Part shown: piece by piece, positions 1 through 10,925 of the stretch | Position numbering within the stretch: position 1 is the stretch's first letter | Layout of the letters: each line of letters opens with the position of its first letter | Origin: Trametopsis cervina | Lineage: Eukaryota; Basidiomycota; Agaricomycetes; Polyporales; Irpicaceae | Assembly (NCBI GenBank): GCA_022385755.1 | Contig: MU278348.1 | Location: 655,035 to 719,034, forward strand | Direction: 5' to 3' | Length of the DNA stretch: 64,000 nt | Made by a program: the position numbers and the translations under genes | The notes under the pieces: generated by a model | Seen by the model: the letters and a program-made list of their open reading frames with translations, nothing else | Databases searched by the model: none | What the model was told of the DNA's origin: nothing

Positions 1-259
1 TTGGTGGTGGGACCGCCGGCATCGGTGCACGGTCGTAGCTCATGGGAGACGCCACCGGCTGCGCTGGGATATGCTGAGGATACCCAGTGGGAGACTGGTG
101 CGGCGGTTGAGGTAGATAGTAGTAAGAGCCAGGTTGGAGGTTTCGTGGATGGCGGGGGTCGGAGGGGTCCATATAGATAGAGCCCCGGCTGTAACCTTGC
201 TGCTCGTCATGGCTTGCGGGCGGGTAATATTGCTGGTATCCACTCGCGCTGTGGTACAT
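1..259 (-). CDS. Partial Tyr/Pro/Gln-rich hypothetical protein (5' part)
   Basis: An open frame on the minus strand runs from an ATG at 259 off the left edge of the window. The 86 visible residues are low complexity, rich in Tyr, Pro, Ser and Gln, with runs such as YQQYYPPAS and SYYYLPQPPHQS. No domain is visible in this part. Such disordered N-termini are common in fungal transcription regulators and RNA-binding proteins, but nothing here decides between them. The frame stays open upstream of the chosen ATG to a TGA near 375, so the true start may lie in an earlier exon. It is divergent from SLD2, with about 500 bp between the two starts. Confidence 0.5.
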   Translation of the reverse strand, partial: MYHSASGYQQYYPPASHDEQQGYSRGSIYMDPSDPRHPRNLQPGSYYYLPQPPHQSPTGYPQHIPAQPVASPMSYDRAPMPAVPPP

Positions 260-777
260 GCCTGACGCCGTACCTGAAAAGTCCCACAACCCGACCTGGG
301 GGTGCAGTTGATTGTGAGGGGAAAGATGGAAGTTGGAGGAAAGATGGGCGGGATGAATGCTGCTGGGAGACCCTCACCGCGTCTCTTGCTGCACAAGGCC
401 AGAGGCCCTTTCCGCTGAAAAGACCAGCCTCTTCATTGTTCACGCCCACGTGAGCAACACGTGCTCGCGACAGCGCCTGCAGATTCAGGCCGTAAATGTC
501 AGTGTCCATACCCTCATAACCCCTCATTTCAAGCATCTCGGGTCTTCGACGGCCTGCGCAATACAGAACACAAGATCTATAGTGTTGATAGACAAGCGAA
601 GACAAAATCACAGTCACGGCCGAAGGGGCATTTTGGCACTGCCGCACGCCGGATCACGCGGAGAGGTGCTGAGTTTGAAACGCGGTCGTGGAGGACCGTG
701 CTTCAAAGACGCGTCCAAACCGCGTTCACGCTGACATCTATCCCCTCCTTCTCTCGTTTCGTCAGGTCTCATGGGAT
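260..777. other. Divergent intergenic region
   Basis: About 520 bp lie between the partial minus-strand gene and SLD2. It should hold both promoters. I see no convincing TATA box or coding exon; short open frames here lack any recognisable protein pattern. Confidence 0.4.
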
Positions 778-2878
778 ATGGATGTTTCAGCTATACGCGC
801 AGAGATTAAAGCCTGGGAAAGGGAATTCAAGGCTCTACATGGACGTGATCCTACCATACAAGAAATAAAGGACAGACCAGACATAGGTATGTCCCCCCAG
901 TTCTAACTGATATCCACTCATCACAACGTGTCACATATCTGAAGCCGAAAAGTATAAGCTCTACAAGAAATTATCGAAGAAACCGAGCGCGTCTGCATCT
1001 GCGTCCACGTCCGCACCTCTTTCGGACGATCGTCGTCGGACACCTCCACGAGACCAGCACCGGCCCTCCACTTCCTCCCTCCTCCTATCTGCCGCTAAGC
1101 ATCGTGCCGTAAGATCGGAAGTACCTTCCTTGACATCCAACCCATTCTCTCCCGTAAAGCAAAGAGCGAAGGCCAGAGACGAGGGAAAGGATAGTCCCTC
1201 AGCTGACTCCATCCCTAATGCAATCCCGTCATTGCTTGCATCTAGCTCACGAACGAAGGCAAACCCCTTTAAGACCCCCTCTAAGCCGAAGGCTCGTGGC
1301 TCATCTCGGAGTATCTCTCTGGCCGTCCTCGACGAAGATCCCTTTCCACTTATTGATGCTCACACGCTCGCATCTTCGTCCCAGAGAAAGCCCTCGCAGC
1401 GGTCCCCGACACCGGAAGATAGCGACGTAAACCAGCGCAGCACTGGTGACAATGGTTTCCGTACCGAGCTGCCGAAGATAAAGCCTGCCGAAGATGCTGT
1501 CACCAGAGCGCGCAAAAGGCTGCGCGGAGAACCAGTTTCTCCATCGCCCGTGAAGGAGAAGCGTCCCCGAACGGCCATGGAACGCGTTTCTTCCGGTCCT
1601 TTCGAACGGGGAAACTTGTTTGATACATTACAGGCCGTGCAGGGGGATGATAGCGATGAAGAACCTGTCAAGAGAGGGTCAGAAGACGAATTCATTGGGG
1701 AAACGCCTGCGAAGCCGATGAGAGGAGGGAAAGCATTTGTGAAGTTGTTCGACGAAGCTGTCCCGGCTCCAGTGTTCCCGCAAGCTAGGCCAAAGCAAGC
1801 AGCAAGGACGAAATCGACGGGTTCTGGCTTATTTGGTTTCGGCTTCGGATCGAAAGTCCCCAGTCGGCCGAACGGTAAACAGAGGACGATGTCACCTCCA
1901 TCTGAGGACGATGAAGAGGATATGGATGTTGATTGGACTGCGCCACAGCCTCGGGGCCCGGTAGGGCTGACGCAGGTGGACAAGACGAAAGGCGATCCAA
2001 AGGCTCCGAGCAGACCAGCAAAGGCAGTCAGCAAACCAGGCATGAAAGCGATCTTACCGGGAAAGAACAATCTGTTCGATGATAGTGGTCGTGTGTCCAT
2101 TGTGTCTGGACGGTTAGAGAAACTTGGAATCAAGAAGGGACCGCTGGCTGAGGATGAAGTGGACGACAAGGACATCCATGAACGACCTATTTCCCCACAT
2201 CCTTTCCAAAATCCGCATATACCTTTGCTTCCTCCATCTCCTCCGCCCGCATCTGCCAGTGGCTCGAAGTACACCGGCGACAAGGGTAAGGCCAGCGCGA
2301 AAGGTCTCGCCAGGAAGAAAACCAAGCTGCTGGAGCAGTTGGGCGGAGGAGACGCCTCTGAGGATGACGAGTCGGACGAGAAGAGCAATGAGGAAGCTGT
2401 GAAAGTCAAAGAAATATCCTGGAGCTGGGATGCGCGCCTACGAAAGAATAGGCGAGATACGAACGGAGTGCCTGAAGCACATACAGACGGCGTTGCGGAT
2501 TCTGAACCCGAGTTTGACGTCGTGGGATATCGATCCGCACACCCAGAGTCTTCCACCGCCCAGGCCGTTGCAGCAGAGCGGGAGAAGTTCGAGGTAAACC
2601 TCCCTGAACATCTTCGCAGCGTCTTGGCGATCTCGCCTGGCGAACCGCTCACTACACAGGAAGATGCTGAGAAGGTAGCTCGTGGACTTATCTATGGTCG
2701 TCTGGAGGGGCATTACGATCCCTCACGAGGAGGGGAAATATGGGGAGTTGGAGAAATGAGTGAAGGAGATGAAGAGGACTTTGGCCTGAGTGAACGTCAA
2801 GTACACCAGCGGAAGGATGGCGAAGATGACGACGATTGGGAAGGAGAGCCCGTACCATGGGAGGTGGGGGAGCTGTAA
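778..2878 (+). CDS. SLD2: DNA replication regulator Sld2/Drc1 (RecQL4 N-terminal-like)
   Basis: Sld2 is the S-phase CDK target that, once phosphorylated, binds Dpb11/TopBP1 to start DNA replication. The first exon (778-886) and second exon (945-2878) join across a 58-bp intron (GTATGT...GAAG). The join rebuilds the N-terminal Sld2 signature: residues about 3-50 contain KAWEREF, GRDPT, IKDRPDIA and EKYKLYKKL, matching the family pattern of W-E-x2-F, G-R-x-P and I-A-x-K-Y-K-x-Y. A conserved TSNPFSPVKQ motif follows near residue 100. The rest (680 residues in total) is charged and disordered, with many Ser/Thr-Pro sites that could be CDK sites, and a Trp-containing ISWSWDARLRK patch near residue 475. 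It lacks any helicase domain, as expected for fungal Sld2. The start MDVSAIRAEIK was chosen because the family motif begins directly after it. Confidence 0.85.
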
Positions 2879-3777
2879 ACACCTGGCAGGTTATACCGAG
2901 ATTACTGTACTTGTTCCGAGGGCTTAGGAGGGTTCATGTGAGTGCTCCTTCTGCACGTTTCTTACTTCACCGCTGAACGAGTATCGCACGCCTAGATATC
3001 GCATAGTTCTGACATAACCATCGGCATAAAGCCGGCATTCATTTGACGTTATGCTGCCATAATGTACGCAGGTCGTACACACACTTGGTCGTATGTGCTT
3101 TCGTCTGCTATCAATCTTACATCGCTTTCGCATTTACAAAGGCAGTGCTTGAAGGCCAGTCTTCCTCGTCGACCTCCGTCTTATGAAGGACCATGCAGTG
3201 CCTGACCTGTCATTGAACAGCAGCAGGTTGTGGTACGGCAATGCGTGCAGAGCATGTAACGTCTCGCGTGCAGCACGTGGGCGCGTTTCATTAGCGTCTA
3301 TACCTCCGCAAGCTCAAGCTCATTGGCGGACAGGTCTCATGTTTGACCTTGCTGAATACACATGTCTTTCTATGCAGTCCTGCAACCTCGCACAAGTAAT
3401 ATCGGAGGTCTACAGTACAGTTACACCCTGGGCACGATCAATGTTCAGCCTCATCCGCGCCCAAATTCGTATCTATCGTGTCCGGACACGCCTGAAGGAC
3501 TCGCCTTCCTTGCTCCTTGCATCGCCGGCCCTCCCAAGGTTTCGTGCGCGTGTACCCCATCTTGCTATTCAACGCTGACCACAGTCACGCCCTCCGGCCG
3601 CAGATTACCATATATTCCGCGGACTCGTTGCACGGATCTCCCATTTTGCCTTTTCGAAGGCCCGTCCTTCATACGCACACAGCATCCTCCTCGTATATCC
3701 TGGAAAGTGCCTCTACGTTGCATCTGTCACATCAGACATTGCTCTTCCTAGCCTGCGCGAGCCCTAATAAGTAGCTC
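2879..3777. other. Intergenic, nothing recognised
   Basis: About 900 bp between SLD2 and the F-box gene, both on the plus strand. Several open frames of 85-131 codons occur but overlap one another in different frames and show no domain or splice logic. The last part should be the promoter of the F-box gene. Confidence 0.4.
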
Positions 3778-6352
3778 ATGGCTTCTCCTGGACGTAACAT
3801 GTCTTCCCCTACCCCCAGCCTGAGTCGTCGCGGTTCTCTCAAGGACTACTTTTCCTCGTTGCCCCGGCGTCCCAAGCTCCCCAGCATCCGCTCGCGCAAG
3901 TCTACGACTTCGCTGAACTCTATATCCAACCCGCGCGACAACTACGCACCGTACGCGGTCCATCAACAGAACATGGCGCCTGCGATTCTGCGCGATGCGG
4001 GTGCCACGAGCCGACTGCTCGAGTGCATCCTCGAGTCCCAAGGTGGACGCAAGGCGCTTGCCCGTCTCGCTCGGACATGCAAAGCATTCAAGGAGCCCGC
4101 ACTCGATGTGCTGTGGAGAGACTTGGACTCGTTTGTCCCATTGGTGGCATTGTTCCCCAACCCTTTGATGAAGCGCGCTAGGCGACCTGCTCTGGGCTTG
4201 GTGAGTGTCGCTGGTGTCGATCGTGTTTATTTTCATCAATTTCGACACAATTCAGGCAAAGAATCCCGAGCCTGCTGATTGGGACAAAGTACTCTCGTAC
4301 GCCGAGCGCGTGCGTAGCATCGCCTACGTCGAAGTATTCAACAACATTTCCCAGTCGGTCTTTACCGTTCTGGCAGCGTGCCCTCGCGAGTCTTTGCTCC
4401 CCAACCTCACTACGCTGACATGGAAGGCCGAGACGATTGCCGGACTGCATTACTGCAGGCCGTACTTGAACAATAAGCTGCAGAGTTTCACTCTCGAGAT
4501 GGGCGTTCGTGCCCCGAAGATTAACGACTTCCTAGATGAAGTCATGTCCAAGACACAGCTCAGCACATTTGTCTTCACTCTGCACTCCAACATTCCAGAG
4601 AACTTTGTGGAAACCATTCATACTCAGACGCGCCTGGAAAGGCTTGCCCTGATGGTCCCCGGTGCGTTGGCCACCAAGATCGGGAAGTGGACTTCTACAC
4701 TGCCCTTCCTCAAGAGCCTCCAGCTCGATCTAACCAACGCCGGCGCGAGAGCCGTCGAGAACTTCTTCAACGACATCAGTCCCGGCTCGGGATATTCTAC
4801 TCCTAGCTCTGTGAGCGGCACTGACAGCGGGGTCTTCTCCGCAGAGGACGATGTGGACTTTTCGGAGTTCCGCAAGTCGGCTGCACGACTGACGAGCGAA
4901 GGCCCTCGCCATAGACCCTTCCCACAGCTTACCCAGGTGAACCTGACGGGCGAGGCAGGAAATGTAACGACGTTCCTAAAGCATGTCACCAGCCCTCTGA
5001 CCCAGCTGGAGCTCGCGATCGAGGACCCTCCTGCCGCACACGAGTGGAGAGACTTGTGTATGCTGGTATCCGACAACTTCGGCTCGACCTTGCAGACCTT
5101 ACGTATTGGCCCAACCAGCGCAGCTCGTTTCGCTGAACTCGTGCGCTCAACCTCCCGTGCCGGAGATGTCCAGCTGCGTCACCTTCCGCTCGAGCATTTC
5201 GGCCCGTTGCCGCAATTGCAGAGGCTCGAGATTGAGCTGCCCGAATCCGCCGTCTTCCACAACGTGGACGTCGCACACCTTGCGCGTGTTTGTCCTAACC
5301 TCGAAGTCGTAAGACTTTGTGGTCAAGCACGTTTCCCGCCATCGTTCGGCCCTCCATACCTCACACTGGAAGGCATCATTCCCCTTACGAGCAAATGCAA
5401 GCGTCTGCATACCCTTGCTGTGGTCGTCCACGCGCTGGACGGCCGCGACGAAGTGTACAAGGAACTCGAGCTTTCCTCTAGGGCGCTCGTCCGCCTCAAT
5501 GTCGGCCACTCCTGGGTCAGGAATCCTCTGGAGACGGCTATCTTGATCAGCCACATCGCACCGCACCTGGAATCCCTGAAGTGGTTCGCTCCGACTAGCC
5601 GCTCGGGCGCTGTTGACGCTCACGCAGCGGCATGGCAGAAGGTCCAAGATTTCCTCCCGCCTATGCAGCGAATGCGACTCATAGAGCGCAGTTTGCTGCC
5701 GAAGCCAGTCATTCTTCCACCACCTCCAAAGGCAGACAAGCAGATCGATGCTACCGTACGCACTGTCAGTCGCGGCGTCCTGGCGAAACCACCATACGTC
5801 GATAGTTCGACTCAAATCACTCCTCCTACCTTTGTCGACGTTGAGATTGAGTGTCATCCGGAGACCTCTTCTGTGGAGGTAGACGCGACGCCGGTCTACG
5901 TTACTCAGGAAGTTGACGCAGTACCGGAAGTACTTGAACAAAGTGTGGACGCTACCCCCCAGACTGAGGAAGTCGGTATCGACCCGCTTGAAGCGGAAAG
6001 CATCTCCTCCGACACGACTGAGGACCCTATCCTTTCGCACTTCACAATGCCACCCCTCGTTTCGACGTTCGCACCATCACTACACGGAATAATCACTCTT
6101 CCCATGAGGGCCGTTCGCATCTACACTTACTACCTCTCACTTCCGTTGCGATATATGCTTTCATACACTCCTCTTATGTCGGCCCCTTCATCTCCTACCC
6201 ATGCCAAAATCGAATCTGCACCAAAATCTCCATCATCAAGCTCCGAGGATGATGATTCGGAGAAGATTATGGATCATATGAGCACTTCCACTTCTACTCA
6301 CGAAAATGGCATCGCTGACAAAAATGCGAACGCGAACCCTGTTTGTCTATGA
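3778..6352 (+). CDS. F-box protein with leucine-rich-like C-terminal half
   Basis: Exon 1 (3778-4200) ends in ...ARRPALGL and splices through a 55-bp intron (4201-4255) to exon 2 (4256-6352), giving 839 residues. After a basic, Ser-rich N-terminus (SRRGSLKDYF) comes an F-box-like helix set (LARLARTCKAFKEPALDVLW, about residues 97-116) followed by WRDLDSFVPLVALFP, a pattern seen across many Agaricomycete F-box proteins. Residues 150-500 show irregular leucine-rich strands (for example LKSLQLDLTNAGARAVENFF). The C-terminal 200 residues are acidic and Ser/Thr-rich with one hydrophobic stretch (YTYYLSLPLRYML). F-box proteins recruit substrates to SCF ubiquitin ligases; the substrate cannot be told from sequence. 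The family is greatly expanded in mushrooms, so an orthologue name is not possible. Confidence 0.7.
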
Positions 6353-6693
6353 TTTCTTTAATTACTCATACCTATACTTATGTATCAATGGTGCCGGCAC
6401 TGTCGTAGGACTTTTCTCATGGACCTGTTTACACTCATGACTCTGACCGAATCGACATTTTGCGTGATCAATCGCCTGAAAGCTCTACTCACGAGCGAGT
6501 ATTCTACTTTCCATCTGAGCTTGCACGCCTGCCTAAATGGGCGCGAAATGTGGACCACGTGAGCGCCCCAGGAGGAAAGACGCCCACGCGTATGAACGCG
6601 ACGCGTCAGTCTCGCACTTTAGACCTCTGGACTTCAGCACACTCTTTCACCCCGACCTGGTTTACCGCTCCCATACAATTCAGAAGATACGAC
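6353..6693. other. Intergenic, RPN5 upstream region
   Basis: About 340 bp between the F-box gene and RPN5. No gene is visible; it should carry the F-box terminator and the RPN5 promoter. Confidence 0.4.
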
Positions 6694-8504
6694 ATGGCTG
6701 ACCCTAAAAAGCAAGAGAAGGACTACACAAAGGAGGTCGATTCACTGATCGTTGAGAGCAAAGGTCTGGCGGAAGTACGTCCGATATTATATTAGCACCG
6801 GAATCATTATTGATCCCTCATTCTGCTTGGATAGTCAGGACATTTGGACGAAGCTACTGAGAAACTTCTGGTGCTTGAGAAGCAGACCAGAAATGTACGC
6901 TGCTCTCCTTGGGCACGCGATTATTTATTAACCTGGTGTAGGCTTCAGATCTCACTTCAACCACCCGTCTTGTTACCGAGATATGCCAACTCAGCTACAA
7001 TGCACGGAACTTCACCGCTCTCAACCAGAACATTCAACTATTAAGCAAGAAGCATGGTCAACTTAAAGCTGCGATACAAGCCATGGTAGAGCTGGTAATA
7101 GGCTGGCTGCCAGATGTTAAGGAGAAAGACGGCGTCGAGAAGTGGCTTGAACTCATTGAGACCCTACGATCGGTGACTGAAGGAAAGGTACATGCTATCT
7201 AACGCTTGAAATCCCTCCCATGCTGATATGTGACCCAGATCTTCCTTGAAACCCCAAGAGCGCGAGTTACCCTTCTCCTTGCGCATCATCATGAGGGGCT
7301 TGCAACCAACGCGACACCCACCTCCCCTTCACCCAAAGAATCGAGACAGACAGCGTCGGACCTTGTCTCCGAACTGCAGGTGGAGACGTATTCATCAATG
7401 GAGCGCCGGGAGAAGACAGAGTTCCTGCTTGAGCAAATGCGATTCCTGATCATGGTCGCACGAGAGAAGGATGCGGAGAAAGGTCAGGAAGGGACGAGCA
7501 ATGCGATTGGTGGTGGTGAGGCAGAGTGGGTGAAAGTGCGAGTAGCAGGCCGCAAAGTCAACGAGGCGTTCTTGACGCAGAAGGAGAACGAGGTACGCGT
7601 CGATTCCATCACTGCAAACTAAACGTTATGCTGACGAGGGTCGTTTCGTATAGGATCTGAAACTCAAATACTACGATATGATGATTCAATACGCTCTGCA
7701 ACACAGTGAATACCTTGATGCCACCAAGTACTATTACAAAGTATGGGAAACACCATCCATAAAGTCTGACGAGGCGGGACGAGGGCGTGAGGTTAGTCGC
7801 TGATTTATCTCTTTTAATCAGCAACATTGTTGATGTGCGAATTACAGGCTCTGGAACATATTGTCTACTACATTGTTTTGGCACCACACGACAACGAACA
7901 GTCAGATATGATACATCGCCTGTACAAGGATCCTGCGCTGCAGAAGTTGGAGCTTCACCAGTACGTTCAACTTCCCAGTACTCGAGTAGGCAATTACTGA
8001 TGCAGCCTCATAGTGCCCTCATCAAATGCTTTGTAACACAAGAGCTCATGAGATGGCCGGGCATCGAGAGTATTTACGGGCCCAGTCTACGGGAAACGAG
8101 CGTTTTCAGCTCAAACAAGTTCTGGGAGGACCTCCACACACGTGTTATCGAGCATGTAGGTGACGCGCTTTCTTGGCCCGAAGCCAGTCTAACATCCTTC
8201 CTTCTCTCAGAACATTCGCATCGCTGCCAAGTACTACACCCGCATAACACTAACACGGCTAACAGACCTCCTTGATCTTACACCGAGAGAAGCGGAGGAG
8301 ACTCTGTCTCGGCTAGTCGTCTCCAAGACAGTCTGGGCACGAATCGACCGCCCAACTGGCATCATCAACTTCCGACAAGCAAGAACGGCCGAAGATGTCA
8401 TGAACGATTGGAGCTCGGACATGTCGAAGCTACTTAGTCTGATTGAGAAGACTTGGATGGGCGTGAACGCGGCACAGGCCGCCCAGGCCAAGGCCAAGGC
8501 ATAA
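6694..8504 (+). CDS. RPN5: 26S proteasome regulatory lid subunit Rpn5 (PSMD12)
   Basis: Eight exons join in frame: 6694-6774, 6835-6894, 6942-7187, 7239-7592, 7654-7791, 7848-7960, 8014-8155 and 8211-8504, giving 475 residues, close to the 445-456 of yeast and human Rpn5. The N-terminus MADPKKQEKDYTKEVDSL and the TPR-like helices (SGHLDEATEKLLVLEKQTR, NFTALNQNIQLLSKKHGQ) match the family. The C-terminal exons hold the PCI domain, including NIRIAAKYYTRITLTRLTDL and LDLTPREAEETLSRLV. Rpn5 is a scaffold subunit of the proteasome lid and acts in nucleus and cytosol. All introns are 45-61 bp with GT-AG ends. It converges on the mS23 gene with about 175 bp between the stops. Confidence 0.93.
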
Positions 8505-8679
8505 ACGTTAAACTGCACGCTAGCATGTTGTATGTAGATTATCTTACCATGGACAGTTTTCTCGCGCTTGTCTGATACGAAGTGAGGGTAATGATGGACG
8601 CAATTAGTAGTGGGTAAGTGACAATAGATATTATCTAAGACTTTTGGCATGGCCCATCGTAGGATCCTGCTCCGGTGGA

Positions 8680-9685
8680 CTAACGTCCGGGGACAGTCGC
8701 CAAAACGTCCGCCAGCTTCGGTGATGCCTTCACATATTTCTTCGTCTTCTTCCCTCCACTTGAGCTGGATGCTGCAGGTGCGGGTGCGGGTGCAGCAACC
8801 GTTGGTTGGCTCGGTGCGGTCTCGAGTCCAGCGGACGTAATTATTGTAGATGCGATTGCAGGAGAATACGTTGGTCGTATGCCCTCCTGCCACAATCGAG
8901 TGTACTCCTGTCCTTTCGTCCAAGCACTCGGCTCTCCGACCTCTTCCGGGATCATGCGCCAACGCTTTCTCGCGGTGTTCGCCATTGCGTCTGCCTGCTT
9001 ATTCTTCGACCAAGAGTTCAACGCCTTCTCCTCCTCCTGGAACATCTTCTCCGTCATTGACGGCCCTAGCGGGACACCATAGTGCTCGGCCTCCAACAAC
9101 GCGACCCGAGTTGTTATTTCGCGCTCGGATCGAAGGGCACGGAACTGCGCAGCGGCAACGGAATACGCGTGTGTGATTGGGACATTGTGGTATTCGTGCA
9201 GATTGACAGCGAAACGTATGGCACTGTAGCATGGGTCAGACGACACCATGGAATGCGCGTTACGCGGAAAATGATACGTACTCTTCCGCTGAGGGATTTC
9301 GGCCCCGTTGTCTTAGCCTCGTCCACTTCTCTCCACGCATAGGGTGCTCGGCCTCAATCTCTCCGTCTTCCACTATTGACCGCGGGCGGAACGCTTCGAA
9401 CGGATGATCCTTGAAGAACTGCGTTCGGACGTCGTCTTCCACATAATGTATGGGCAGAGGTCTGCGTGATGCTGGCCGCATGCGTTTTCCAGGTGCCGTG
9501 CGCGCCGCCAGCTGGTCTTGCGGCAATAGGTCATAATCTTGTCGTGGAGGTGGTTCACGAGGTGGCAAGGGGAGCGGAGGGTGGTCGAGGACTGCTTGGA
9601 ACCATGCTGGCTCTCTCTTAATGAACTTCTGCAAGAGCAGACGAGAAGCTTGCTTGTGAACCTGGGTCGCTATTCGCCTGACCAT
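8680..9685 (-). CDS. RSM25: Mitochondrial small ribosomal subunit protein mS23 (Rsm25)
   Basis: Two exons (9282-9685 and 8680-9223) joined across a 58-bp intron (GTACGT...CTACAG) give 315 residues. The N-terminal part reads MVRRIATQVHKQASRLLLQ and KREPAWFQAVLDHPP; the central PIHYVEDDVRTQFFKDHPFE block matches the conserved YVED...LF..HP.E block of yeast Rsm25. The helical second half (LRSEREITTRVALLEAEHYG, MTEKMFQEEEKALNSW) is shared with Rsm25. The N-terminus is basic and amphipathic, consistent with mitochondrial import. The last 45 residues are an Ala/Pro/Ser-rich tail. The splice join restores NPSAEDAIRFAVNLHEY, which supports the exon model. Confidence 0.88.
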
Positions 9686-9930
9686 TACAGAGCAGCCACA
9701 GACGCGAACCCAAGGAGAAAGTCGACCGAAACTGGTGTAAGGAACGACGAGAGTCTACAGGTGAAAGCTATACGCTGTGAGCAACTCTCATGAATCTGCA
9801 AACGCTTGCTGGCAAACAGAGCCACACAACACACGAGCGCGCCTAAGTTACATATTCGCTCGGCAGTACCGTAACTATCAAGTATCATACTTGGTTTGCA
9901 CAGCCAGTTGGGGCCTCATCAACTTGTGAA
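9686..9930. other. Upstream region of mS23
   Basis: No gene is visible. It should contain the promoter of the minus-strand mS23 gene. Confidence 0.35.
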
Positions 9931-10925
9931 AAGTTGCTATCTTTGCCAGACTCTGGGACAATGCAGAGACATATGCCATCAGATGCCGCGTCTGCCGTCT
10001 GGACATGCGTTATATGGGCCAAGACTGCGAGAGCGGTCGGCAAGCTTGTTACCTGGACGTCATCCATTGAGGGATTTAAGCTAGGTTATCTGCCGAGCTT
10101 GTCAACGGCACATGTTCGGCATACCTGGAGGACTCTGGCTTGCGTCCATATAATGAGGAACATATCGTGTTGTTGACCAACCTCATTGATTCCTCCTCGA
10201 CCCCGTACCTACGTCCTAATCATCTATGGCCATGTGGAACTCTTGCGACTCTCATAGTCATCTCCCCCCTGGTTTTGCATATGTCAAAACAACCTCCATC
10301 TCTCCAAACCGACCGGATAGACCGCGATCATCCTCAATTGCATCCTCCGACATTGAACCATACGGCCCGGGGTCTGACCTCTGTCGGTTCCTTTCTTGGA
10401 TGGGAGAGGGGATGCTGAAAGTCTACGCCGCCGTTGTCGTCCGCACTCGATTAGCGTCTATCAGAAGGGCGCTTCGCCAGAGAGATTCGAAGCCCGTAGT
10501 GCGGCTTTTCGCCCGACGAGCTTGCATCGACCTTGTCATCCTATGCGAGTGCGACAGTCCGTCGTTAGTGTATGTTAGTTCGTGTTGCTCACATCGTGCA
10601 TATGTTTAGCGACATGTATTATCCACAAGTGAGCCGGCAGGCTCTGGAGCTGTTATGGGAAATCTTGCGCTCGTTAGATGAATGGTCTCTGGTTTTGCTG
10701 GAAACCAAGTTTGTGAGGGTGCTGGACTCGTATCACTTGGCACGCTCGAAGGACGCGAGGATTATAAACACGTTCGCTCTGATCAAAGAAGTTGTCAGAA
10801 CATATGAACTTGACTTGCTCCTGCGTTACATGCCTACGGAATGCGTCAGTACGTCATCCTGACTTGCACTGAGCGTATCTACTTACAAACGTGAACGTCC
10901 TAGGTTCGGGCCCATTACAGAGGTA
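9931..10925 (+). pseudogene. Remains of an unrecognised protein gene (probable pseudogene)
   Basis: Four stretches read like protein on the plus strand but do not join cleanly. Segment 1 (about 9948-10061) contains RCRVCRLDMRYMGQDCESG. Segment 2 (about 10080-10229), in the same frame but after two stops, contains AYLEDSGLRPYNEEHIVLL. Segment 3 (about 10226-10570) is in another frame and contains DIEPYGPGSDLCRFLSWMGE. Segment 4 (about 10612-10850) contains RQALELLWEILRSLDEWSLV. Segments 3 and 4 can be joined by a 42-bp GTATGT...TTTAG intron, but no GT-AG pair joins 2 to 3 in frame, which suggests a frameshift. I do not recognise the family. It may be a decayed gene or an active one with unusual splicing. 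Confidence 0.35.

Noticed and set aside
1360..2652. 430-codon minus-strand ORF
   Set aside because: It lies wholly inside SLD2 exon 2 on the opposite strand. Its composition is the mirror of the Ser/Asp-rich SLD2 reading and it has no domain.
5147..6040. 297-codon minus-strand ORF
   Set aside because: Antisense shadow of the F-box gene at 3778, with no recognisable motif.
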